A stretch of 64,000 nt of DNA from assembly GCF_030014955.1 (NCBI RefSeq), contig NZ_JAGRPV010000001.1, forward strand, positions 4,588,001 to 4,652,000, in the 5' to 3' direction. The position numbers and the translations under genes are program-made. Source of the stretch: Cohnella hashimotonis (GTDB lineage Bacteria > Bacillota > Bacilli > Paenibacillales > Paenibacillaceae). Below are positions 17,470-24,223 of the stretch, piece after piece. Below the pieces are notes generated by a model. It saw only the letters and a program-made list of their open reading frames with translations. It did no database searches and was not told the DNA's origin. Every line of letters starts with the position of its first letter. Positions within the stretch are counted from its first letter, which is position 1.

Positions 17470-18222
17470 TCAGATGTTAAATTCAACCGGCCTCAGTATT
17501 CGTTTCAAAAATTGCCGGGTTCGTTCTTCCTTCGGCCGGACCAGCACTTCGTCAGGCTTGCCTTCCTCTACGATGACGCCGCCATCCATAAAAATCACTT
17601 TGCTCGCCACTTCGCGAGCGAACGAAATCTCGTGCGTCACGATTATCATCGTAATGCCTTCTTCAGCGATTTTTTTAATGAGCGACAATGTCTCCCCGAT
17701 CAATTCCGGATCCAGCGCGGATGTCGGCTCGTCAAAAAGGATCACTTCCGGGTTCAACGCCACCGCTCTGGCGATGCCGACCCGCTGCTGCTGCCCGCCT
17801 GAAAGCTGGGACGGATAATAGTCGTGCCGATCCGCCAGTCCCACCTTTGCCAACGCGTTTTTAGCGATTTCGATAGCTTGCGTTTTAGGCATTTTTCTCC
17901 CGACGATCAAACCCTCGGCAACGTTTTCCAAAGCCGTCTTATTGTTGAAAAGATTGTGATTCTGGAAAACAAACGCCATTTTCTTCCTTAACGCGACGAT
18001 GTCCCGCCTTTTCGCCTTATTTAGCTCGACGGTCTTTTCGCCGATGGTGAGCGTGCCCCGATCGGCATTTTCAAGGAAGCAGATGCTTCTCAGCAGCGTC
18101 GTTTTGCCGGAGCCGCTAGCGCCCAGGATTACGACCACCTCGCCATCGTCGACATGAACGTCCACGCCGTTCAGGATTTTATTTTTCCCGAAGGCTTTAT
18201 GGATGTTTTTAATTTCGATCAT
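17470..18222 (-). CDS. Polar amino acid ABC transporter, ATP-binding protein
   Basis: 250 residues of the GlnQ/HisP type. Walker [11 protein letters not shown]-loop VFQNHNLF, signature LSGGQQQR, Walker [15 protein letters not shown] and switch His in IIVTHE are all intact. Its start overlaps the permease stop by 4 bp (ATGA). It energises uptake with the two permeases and the family 3 binding protein upstream. The neighbouring LanC-like and amidohydrolase genes suggest the substrate is an amino-acid-like compound rather than a common amino acid. Confidence 0.95.
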   Translation of the reverse strand: MIEIKNIHKAFGKNKILNGVDVHVDDGEVVVILGASGSGKTTLLRSICFLENADRGTLTIGEKTVELNKAKRRDIVALRKKMAFVFQNHNLFNNKTALENVAEGLIVGRKMPKTQAIEIAKNALAKVGLADRHDYYPSQLSGGQQQRVGIARAVALNPEVILFDEPTSALDPELIGETLSLIKKIAEEGITMIIVTHEISFAREVASKVIFMDGGVIVEEGKPDEVLVRPKEERTRQFLKRILRPVEFNI

Positions 18223-18926
18223 GCAGCGCTCCCCCTGTATCTTCCGATGCGCTTTTCCAAGGCTTTTCCGAGAAGCTCGATACAGAGACTGAGTCCCCAG
18301 TAAACCAGGGCGGCGGCCAAGTATGCTTCGAAATAGCTGAAATAAAGGTTGGCGTACTTCAAGGCGCCGTTCATCACGTCAACGACCCCGATCAGGATGA
18401 CTAGGGACGTCGCCTTCATGAGCGCAATGACGATACCGGTCAGCGACGGTACGAACACAAGCATCATTTGCGGCAAAACGATGCGCCGAAAAGTCTGCCA
18501 AAAAGTTAATCCGACCGTATACCCGGCCTCATACTGTCCTCTGTCTACCGAAAGGAGAGAACCTCGTATAAACTCGCTCATCTGAGCGATCGCAGGGAAT
18601 GACAGGGCGAAAATACCGACGTAAATGCGGCTGACATCCCGGATCGTAACGGTCAAATGCAAGAAGCTTGCGATGCCGTTAAAATGCGTGACAAACAAAA
18701 GGCTGGATACGACTAATATCAAATTGATCGGAATCGCCTTGAACGCAATGACGAATCCGTCTGCCAGATGCGATAGGACCGGAATGCGATAGGTACGAAC
18801 GGCCGCGACCAGGACGCCGAAAAACAATCCGATAACGACAACCGCCGACGTGATAAGAAGCGTAATGGGGATATAGGATACGGCGCTCTTGAAGGCTTCC
18901 CAAATCAATACCGGTTGAATGTTCAT
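18219..18926 (-). CDS. Polar amino acid ABC transporter permease (second)
   Basis: 235 residues, HisMQ/GlnP-type integral membrane protein with several membrane segments (for example [21 protein letters not shown]) and the coupling-loop pattern [21 protein letters not shown] facing the ATPase. Overlaps its neighbours by 4 bp on both sides, so translation of the whole transporter is coupled. Expected to form a heterodimeric channel with the product of the gene at 18923. Confidence 0.93.
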   Translation of the reverse strand: MNIQPVLIWEAFKSAVSYIPITLLITSAVVVIGLFFGVLVAAVRTYRIPVLSHLADGFVIAFKAIPINLILVVSSLLFVTHFNGIASFLHLTVTIRDVSRIYVGIFALSFPAIAQMSEFIRGSLLSVDRGQYEAGYTVGLTFWQTFRRIVLPQMMLVFVPSLTGIVIALMKATSLVILIGVVDVMNGALKYANLYFSYFEAYLAAALVYWGLSLCIELLGKALEKRIGRYRGSAA

Positions 18927-19636
18927 GTCGCCTCGTCCACCGATTTCCTTCCGTAGCTTAATTTCTTAATGAGCATCGCGGAGAGCTTTTCAAGTATAAA
19001 ACTGGCGGCAATGAATATAATGGCGGCGTCCGCATAACCTTCCAGCGAATGCTGCGAGCTGTAGCTGATCGTCGTAATCATGCCCATCATATCGGTGACG
19101 CCAAGCAAATAGGCGAGCGCTGTTGCGGGAAGCATGCCCACGACCATGGCGCTTAGCCCCGGCACCAGTACGCGGAATGCTTGCGGCAGCACGATCCTTC
19201 GAAACGTTTGAAATCCGGTAAGACCTACCATATGCCCCGCTTCGGTCTGGCCGCGCGAAACGGATAGAATGGCGGCTCGGATATGTTCGGCAAGGAATCC
19301 CGCTTCATTAATTCCGTACGCCAAAAACACGAAGATCAGTTTATTCCAGCCTGAAGCGATGTTGTAACCGAAAAGGGCGTTAAAAAGCAGCGGCAGTCCG
19401 TAATAAACGAGAAATAAATGAATCAGAATCGGGGTGCCTCTAACAAAGGAGATATACACGACGGCCAATTGATGCAGCACCGGAATCTTTCGAATGCGGA
19501 TGATCGCCAATACCGTTCCGAGCGCCAGCGCCAATGCTGTCGAGACGGCGACCACATACAGCGAAACCGGGAACTTGGACAGTATCTTAGGGAAATACGC
19601 GACTAAGCGTTCAAAGGAAAAGAAATCGCCGTCCAT
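18923..19636 (-). CDS. Polar amino acid ABC transporter permease (first)
   Basis: 237 residues, HisMQ-type permease. It has a family-typical [28 protein letters not shown] coupling loop and about five hydrophobic segments. The start at 19636 lies 12 bp after the binding-protein stop, and its 3' end overlaps the second permease by 4 bp. Substrate class (polar amino acid or derivative) is inferred from family membership only. Confidence 0.93.
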   Translation of the reverse strand: MDGDFFSFERLVAYFPKILSKFPVSLYVVAVSTALALALGTVLAIIRIRKIPVLHQLAVVYISFVRGTPILIHLFLVYYGLPLLFNALFGYNIASGWNKLIFVFLAYGINEAGFLAEHIRAAILSVSRGQTEAGHMVGLTGFQTFRRIVLPQAFRVLVPGLSAMVVGMLPATALAYLLGVTDMMGMITTISYSSQHSLEGYADAAIIFIAASFILEKLSAMLIKKLSYGRKSVDEAT

Positions 19637-19648
19637 TTGCGCTTCCGG

Positions 19649-20503
19649 TTAATCCGGTTTGACGGTAACGTCAATACCCAATATTTCTTTGGAGAGATTA
19701 CTGAGCGTTCCATCTTTGAGCAAATGGTTGATCGCCTCATCGATATCCTTCTGCAGCGGCTCGCTGCCATAGTTGAACAGGAGATACGTGCCGTTTTTCT
19801 TGCCGGCGTCGTAGAACAAATGACTTCCCGCAATATCGAACGCATCCGCGCCGTATGCTTCCAGCAGCGCTTTATCGTTCAACGGCTCGCCGAAGAGCGC
19901 ATCGATCGCGCCGCTTTTCAAATTGGCCAGCTGCTGCTCGACCGTTCCCGTGTCCCAGACCACTTCGATCTTACGGTCCGGATGCTGCTCGTTATATTTT
20001 TCTACGTCGCCGGCAACGGCAGCGCCAGGCGCCAATGCTATTTTTAAGCCCCCAAGGTCCTCCTCGCTTTTGACGACGATCCCCGAACCTTTCTTGACCT
20101 TTAACGTATAGCCGGAATTCTCATAGTTGCTTGCCTCGCCGTAAAGGTACTTTGCCGCACGCTCTTCCGTCCAGCTGGCGTGAACGGCAAGGATATCGAA
20201 GGACTTCGTATCCAGACCGACAAAAGCGGCCTGAAAATCGGTGATGGGCTCGTATTTGAAAACGTATTGCGGCAGAAGATCGTCGATTTTGACGAGCGTC
20301 TCATAATCGTAGCCCGTCCATTTTCCGCTTTCATCCAGGACGCTGATTTTAGGTATACCATTGACAAGACCTACCGTAATCGTCTCCGGCTCGGATGCTT
20401 CCTTATCCTGTCCGGCAGCATCGGGCGTACTTTTGTTATTTCCGCAAGCGGTAACGGTTAGGAAGATTACAATCGTAAGCGTAACACTTAACCATTTTTT
20501 CAT
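19649..20503 (-). CDS. Amino acid ABC transporter substrate-binding lipoprotein, family 3
   Basis: 284 residues with lipoprotein signal (MKKWLSVTLTIVIFLTVTACG) and family 3 fold (TGYDYETLVKIDDLL, FDILAVHASWTEERA, LGGLKIALAPGAAVAGDVE, GAIDALFGEPL). The ATG at 20503 is chosen over the TTG 6 nt upstream because GGAGGAG is 8 nt from the ATG but only 2 nt from the TTG. First gene of the six-gene operon (binding protein, two permeases, ATPase, LanC-like, amidohydrolase), with its own strong promoter at 20620-20648. Confidence 0.92.
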   Translation of the reverse strand: MKKWLSVTLTIVIFLTVTACGNNKSTPDAAGQDKEASEPETITVGLVNGIPKISVLDESGKWTGYDYETLVKIDDLLPQYVFKYEPITDFQAAFVGLDTKSFDILAVHASWTEERAAKYLYGEASNYENSGYTLKVKKGSGIVVKSEEDLGGLKIALAPGAAVAGDVEKYNEQHPDRKIEVVWDTGTVEQQLANLKSGAIDALFGEPLNDKALLEAYGADAFDIAGSHLFYDAGKKNGTYLLFNYGSEPLQKDIDEAINHLLKDGTLSNLSKEILGIDVTVKPD

Positions 20504-20619
20504 TTTCAATACTCCTCCACGTTTCGTTATAGTCTTAGTGTTCAGCCTTTCTTACTAGGTTTTAACGACGAACGGCTTCCTTGCTCATGAGCGCATAGCG
20601 AATTGCAATTCTAGGAATC

Positions 20620-20648
20620 ATGATATTACCAAGGAAATACATTGTCAA
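20620..20648 (-). promoter_or_regulatory. Promoter of the ABC/LanC operon with operator in the spacer
   Basis: Minus-strand TTGACA (20643-20648), 17-bp spacer and TATCAT (20620-20625). The spacer contains operator site 1 (20625-20638), in the same position that an operator occupies in the oxidoreductase promoter at 21338-21366. Predicted transcript leader is about 110 nt. Confidence 0.75.
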
Positions 20649-20681
20649 TACCTCGTTAATAATAAACATTACTACGGTAAT
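20625..20681. promoter_or_regulatory. Three phased TetR-type operators between divergent genes
   Basis: Three related 14-bp imperfect inverted repeats with the pattern WTTACC-nn-GGTAAT: ATTACCAAGGAAAT (20625-20638), AATACCTCGTTAAT (20647-20660) and ATTACTACGGTAAT (20668-20681). Their starts are 22 and 21 bp apart, about two helical turns, so a regulator would bind the same DNA face three times. They lie between the ABC/LanC operon and tetR. Confidence 0.7.
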
Positions 20682-20738
20682 GAAATGCTATTTAGAGGTT
20701 AAATGTTTTATAATAATCGCAAAGGAGTTGGCGCTTGG

Positions 20739-21314
20739 ATGAGTACGAGAGGTGCAACCAAAGAGGCGATTTTGTCTAAAAGTATCGAGCTATTTAATAA
20801 ATATGGCTTCGAACAGGTTACGATCAACCAGATTTGCAAAGAGATCAATGTTACGAAGACTGCGTTCTACTACCACTTCAAATCTAAAGACGAATTGATC
20901 TCGGATTTTTTCTCGTTTGATAACATGGTCTCGAACGACGATTTGCTGGACATTCTCTCCGTCACGGATTTTGCCGATCAGGCCATGAAGGCCATGGAGA
21001 TTTTCGTAAAGCATATCGTTCGTCTCGGCGTTGAAATGACCAAAGAAAATTACAGAATCCACCTTCGCAGCCACGTACCTCCGCTCGATAAAAGCCAATC
21101 CGCTTTGCTCGGCAGCGTGATTCCAACGCTGATCCAACGGGCGAAAGACGCAGGTCAAGTCAAAAATCCGGCGAATGCCGAAGATTTGCTCGAATCGATG
21201 TGCAACATCGCCAGCGGGGTCATTCTAAACTGGGCAATCATGGGCGGCAGCTTCGATGTGCTGGCGGAGACCAGGAAGCGATTTGAGATTTTACTGGTCG
21301 TCAACGAGAAATAA
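20739..21314 (+). CDS. TetR/AcrR family transcriptional regulator
   Basis: 191 residues from the ATG at 20739. This start is preferred because AAAGGAG lies 11 nt upstream and MSTRGATKEAILSKSIELF matches the usual family N terminus; an in-frame ATG at 20703 with AGAGG is possible. The N-terminal helix-turn-helix (EQVTINQICKEINVTKTAFYYHFKSKDEL) is canonical; the C-terminal ligand domain is generic. It is the only regulator in this island and is flanked on both sides by copies of one operator, so it probably represses the ABC/LanC operon, itself and the NmrA-type gene, released by an unknown small ligand (inference). Confidence 0.93.
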   Translation: MSTRGATKEAILSKSIELFNKYGFEQVTINQICKEINVTKTAFYYHFKSKDELISDFFSFDNMVSNDDLLDILSVTDFADQAMKAMEIFVKHIVRLGVEMTKENYRIHLRSHVPPLDKSQSALLGSVIPTLIQRAKDAGQVKNPANAEDLLESMCNIASGVILNWAIMGGSFDVLAETRKRFEILLVVNEK

Positions 21315-21325
21315 ACAAACTTAAG

Positions 21326-21366
21326 TTTACCTGGGTATTGACTTAACTTTACCACGGTAATATAAT
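21326..21366 (+). promoter_or_regulatory. Promoter of the oxidoreductase gene with two operators
   Basis: TTGACT (21338-21343), 17-bp spacer, perfect TATAAT (21361-21366). Two operators of the same family overlap it: TTTACCTGGGTATT (21326-21339) and TTTACCACGGTAAT (21348-21361, inside the spacer), 22 bp apart. A bound repressor would occlude both promoter boxes. Confidence 0.8.
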
Positions 21367-21401
21367 CCGATTATTCCTTCTTCAGATTGGAGTGATCGGA
21401 T

Positions 21402-22316
21402 TTGGCGTCCAACGAATCAAGATTAATACTGGTCATAGGCGGCACTGGTACGCAAGGCGGCCATGTTGCCCGCGAATTGTTAAAGCACGGTCATCGCGTG
21501 CGGATTCTGACCCGGAACCTGGCGTCGGCGGCTTCGCAAGCCATGGCGGCCAAGGGAGCGGAAATGATCCAGGGCGACCTGGCCGACCCGGCCTCGCTCG
21601 AGCCTGCCATGCAAAACGTATCGGCCATTTTTTCCGTGCAGTACGCCGATCCGTACGATCAGACGATCGAGCCGCGAAATGCCGCCAACATGGTCCAGGC
21701 CGCCCAAAAAGCCGGCATCGAACAAGTCGTGCATACCTCGGTTGCCGGCAGCGATCTTTTTCCGCGGTGGGACAAACACAAGTATTTGGTGCAGACTTGG
21801 GAAAATAAATACAATATTGAAGCGCTCATCCGAAACGGCGGTTTCAAGTATTGGACCATCCTGCACCCGGTCTGGTTTATGGAGAATTTCGTCGCGCCCC
21901 ATTCCGCTATCATGGCACCGGAATTAAAAGACGGCGTTTTGTTCGGCACCCTGCAGGAGGACACGCCCTTAAAGCTGAATTCGGGGGAAGATACGACCCA
22001 ATTCGCCCGCGCCGCATTTGAAAATCCGCAGAAGTTTCACGGTAAAGACATTAATGTCGCAAGCGACGAGCTGACAATGACGGAGATCGCGCAGACGTTA
22101 AGCCGCGTTCTCGGTAAAAAAGTAGCTTATAAAAGGACAAGCAGCGAGGAAACCCGAAAGCGCGGCATGCTGGAAGGAACGGTTTACTTTATGGAATGGC
22201 TCGAGGCCGTGCCGGGCTACGGATTCGATATTCAGGAAACCAGGCAGTACTGCGTTGCGCTTAAGTCTTTTGCGGAATGGGTCGAGGAGAACAAGCATCG
22301 GTTTGAAATCGATTGA
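21402..22316 (+). CDS. NmrA-like NAD(P)-binding oxidoreductase
   Basis: 304 residues from a TTG start at 21402 with GGAG 9 nt upstream. Rossmann-fold N terminus with the dinucleotide motif VIGGTGTQGGHVARELLKHG and RILTRN, then NmrA/HSCARG-type body (ATYPICAL short-chain dehydrogenase subgroup; SVAGSDLFPRWDKHKYLVQTWENKY, LHPVWFMENF). Such proteins are NAD(P)H sensors or reductases, often of quinone or electrophile substrates. It is monocistronic, ends at a bidirectional terminator and shares operators with the divergent operon, which suggests a common trigger. Confidence 0.85.
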   Translation: MASNESRLILVIGGTGTQGGHVARELLKHGHRVRILTRNLASAASQAMAAKGAEMIQGDLADPASLEPAMQNVSAIFSVQYADPYDQTIEPRNAANMVQAAQKAGIEQVVHTSVAGSDLFPRWDKHKYLVQTWENKYNIEALIRNGGFKYWTILHPVWFMENFVAPHSAIMAPELKDGVLFGTLQEDTPLKLNSGEDTTQFARAAFENPQKFHGKDINVASDELTMTEIAQTLSRVLGKKVAYKRTSSEETRKRGMLEGTVYFMEWLEAVPGYGFDIQETRQYCVALKSFAEWVEENKHRFEID

Positions 22317-22350
22317 TTTTACTCGGATCTCTAAAGGTCGCAAAACGTTT

Positions 22351-22381
22351 AAAACCGCGAAGCAGTTCGCTTCGCGGTTTT
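22351..22381. terminator. Bidirectional terminator between convergent genes
   Basis: Near-perfect hairpin with arms AAAACCGCGAAGC and its complement around an AGTT-type loop, flanked by A and T runs that serve both strands. It lies between the convergent NmrA-type gene and the anti-sigma gene. Confidence 0.9.
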
Positions 22382-22412
22382 CGCAATGGGTGTTCAGGTT
22401 TGAGGTCTCACC

Positions 22413-23174
22413 TTACGGCTTCGCCGACTCGGCGATCTTCATCGCTTCGTCGGAGTTGACGTGACCGACGATGCCGTATTGGATGCCGTCCTCCATCCAG
22501 TACAGCTCGGTGAGCGCCGGCTGTGCGAATATGAAGCCGTCATTACCGTTGACTTGCCTCGCGGTAAACATGTCCGCCGGGAATACGGCAGCCATGCGGC
22601 TTGCGGTGAACGTGATCGTCTTGTCGCCCGATGCGGACGCGTAGGAGAAGATCACGTCCCGAAGCGGTTCTCCCGCCATTCCCGCTCCCTGAATGTCGGT
22701 GAGCGTAAACCCTTCCGGTACAGACTCCGGAGCAAGCATATCCGCCCCGAACGAAGCTTTTGCTTCTTCGGCGGTGGCGTAGGACGTCGACACGAGCTGG
22801 GACAGCTCGGAGCCCGCAGCGCCTGCTTTCCCTGAATTTCCTGCATTCCCTGCATTTCCTGCAGCATTCCCGCCATTTCCGGCAATCTCGGCGCTGCCTT
22901 CGTTGGTTGATGGCGAGGCTCCGATCGGGCTCTGCGCCGGCGCGGATGTGTGCTGAAGCGTCGGCAGCCCTAGCGTCAGAAATACCGCCAAAGCCGCTGC
23001 AGCCACGCCTGCCGCCCAGACATTCCTGGAGACGCGTCTGCGGCCCATTTGCGCCGAGGCCGCTTTTTGCCGAATGTTCTGTTTAAGCCGGTCCGTCAAT
23101 TCCAGGTTGGTAAAGAGCACTTCGTCGGCCTCCTTGGCCAAATGCACACGCAATTCACGATCCATATCCGTCAT
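22413..23174 (-). CDS. Membrane-anchored anti-sigma-like protein with DUF4367 domain
   Basis: 253 residues. Cytoplasmic N-terminal helix-rich segment (1-48), one transmembrane helix (about 50-70, VWAAGVAAAALAVFLTLGL), a low-complexity Gly/Asn/Ala-rich linker (about 85-120), and a C-terminal extracytoplasmic domain resembling DUF4367 (VPEGFTLTDIQGAGM, DGIQYGIVGHVNSDEAMKIAES). The start at 23174 has GGAGGAG upstream and overlaps the sigma-factor gene by 20 bp, so the two are translationally coupled. This is the expected arrangement for a negative regulator that holds the ECF sigma factor at the membrane. Confidence 0.82.
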   Translation of the reverse strand: MTDMDRELRVHLAKEADEVLFTNLELTDRLKQNIRQKAASAQMGRRRVSRNVWAAGVAAAALAVFLTLGLPTLQHTSAPAQSPIGASPSTNEGSAEIAGNGGNAAGNAGNAGNSGKAGAAGSELSQLVSTSYATAEEAKASFGADMLAPESVPEGFTLTDIQGAGMAGEPLRDVIFSYASASGDKTITFTASRMAAVFPADMFTARQVNGNDGFIFAQPALTELYWMEDGIQYGIVGHVNSDEAMKIAESAKP

Positions 23175-23718
23175 GTTTTGTCTCCTCCTTGTTCATCGCC
23201 CGGGCCAGCGCCTCGCGCGCCCGATGCAGCCTGTTGCGTACCGTTCCTTCCGGAGAAGCCGTCGCTTCCGCAATCTCCTTGGTCGTGAGCTCCAGATAGT
23301 AGTACAGGTACAACGCTTCCTGGAACGGAATCGGCAAGCGAAGCACGTGCTGCAGCACCTCGCTCTTCTCCAGCCTTTGCAGCGCCTCGTCCTCTACGTT
23401 AAACGTTCTGTCTTGTTCCAATCGGATCGGGTCGGTCGGCTGTTCGGTATACATCCGTACGCCCGTCTTGTCCCGGCACACATTGACGCAGATCGTCGTT
23501 AGCCAGGTTTTCACGCTGCTGTCTCCCCGGAAGGACGTCCAGCTCCGATAAGCCCGCAGGAATACCTCCTGGCTGATATCCTCCGCGAGGTGCCGATCCC
23601 GTGTATAAAAATAAGCGGTACGCATTACCACTGTTCCAAACGCTTCCATAAGCTGCTCCAGCGCTTCCGCGGGATCCTTCGAGAAACTTTCTTTGGAGCT
23701 TAAGCCGGCCGGCTTCAT
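23155..23718 (-). CDS. ECF-type RNA polymerase sigma factor
   Basis: 187 residues with sigma region 2 (AYFYTRDRHLAEDISQEVFLRAYRSWTSFRGDSSVKTWLTTICVN) and region 4 (PIPFQEALYLYYYLELTTKEIAEATASPEGTVRNRLHRARE). The start at 23718 has a GGAGGTGA ribosome site. With the anti-sigma protein it forms a two-gene cell-envelope signalling unit. Promoter recognition and target genes cannot be told from the sequence; no convincing ECF promoter was found upstream. Confidence 0.93.
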   Translation of the reverse strand: MKPAGLSSKESFSKDPAEALEQLMEAFGTVVMRTAYFYTRDRHLAEDISQEVFLRAYRSWTSFRGDSSVKTWLTTICVNVCRDKTGVRMYTEQPTDPIRLEQDRTFNVEDEALQRLEKSEVLQHVLRLPIPFQEALYLYYYLELTTKEIAEATASPEGTVRNRLHRAREALARAMNKEETKHDGYGS

Positions 23719-23858
23719 GCGATCGTCACCTCCACCCTATTAGACGGCCCGAGTTTGATTTTCGCTGCATTGGATGTTCATTTGCCTATAAAAAGAAGAG
23801 GATGACCCTAAAGCCCTTCTAGAGGTGAATTGTGGCCAGACCTTGGTGCTATTCTCGG

Positions 23859-24216
23859 CCAAGAGGCGCTGTACAGCGTTACCATGGCTGACCGCTGATG
23901 CCAATCGCGGCCAAGAGACGCTGGACAGCGTCTCTTCGGGGGATCTCGCCGCCAACCGCGGCCAAGAGACGCTGGACAGCGTCTCTTCGGGGGATTTCGG
24001 CGCCAATCGCGGCAAAGAGACGCTGGACAGCGTCTCTTCGGGGGACCTCGCCGCCAACCACGGCAAAAAGACGCTGGACAGCGTCTCTTCGGGGGACCTC
24101 GCCGCCAACCACGGCAAAAAGACGCTGGACAGCGTCTCTTGGGAGGATCTCGCCGCCAACCGCGATAAAGAGACGCTGTACAGCGTCTCTTGGGAGGATC
24201 TCAAAAAATACGGGCT
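23859..24216. repeat. Seven-copy 51-bp tandem array of palindromes
   Basis: One degenerate unit (23859-23910) and six good 51-bp units starting at 23911, 23962, 24013, 24064, 24115 and 24166. Each carries a 22-bp inverted repeat with arms AGAGACGCTG/CAGCGTCTCT around GA or TA, then a conserved GGGGGATCTCGCCGCCAACC-like spacer. Because 51 is a multiple of three, long open frames exist on both strands, but none has a convincing start or family. The array fills the 505-bp space between the sigma factor and the glycosidase gene and lies at the 3' end of the latter. Confidence 0.92.
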
Positions 24217-24223
24217 TGCAGCT

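Noticed and set aside
23719..23858. ECF-type autoregulatory promoter
   Set aside because: CGTCTAA-like and TGAACA-like elements are present on the minus strand but their spacing is wrong for an ECF promoter.
23859..24216. CRISPR array
   Set aside because: The repeats are contiguous 51-bp units with conserved, not unique, spacers, and no cas genes are present.
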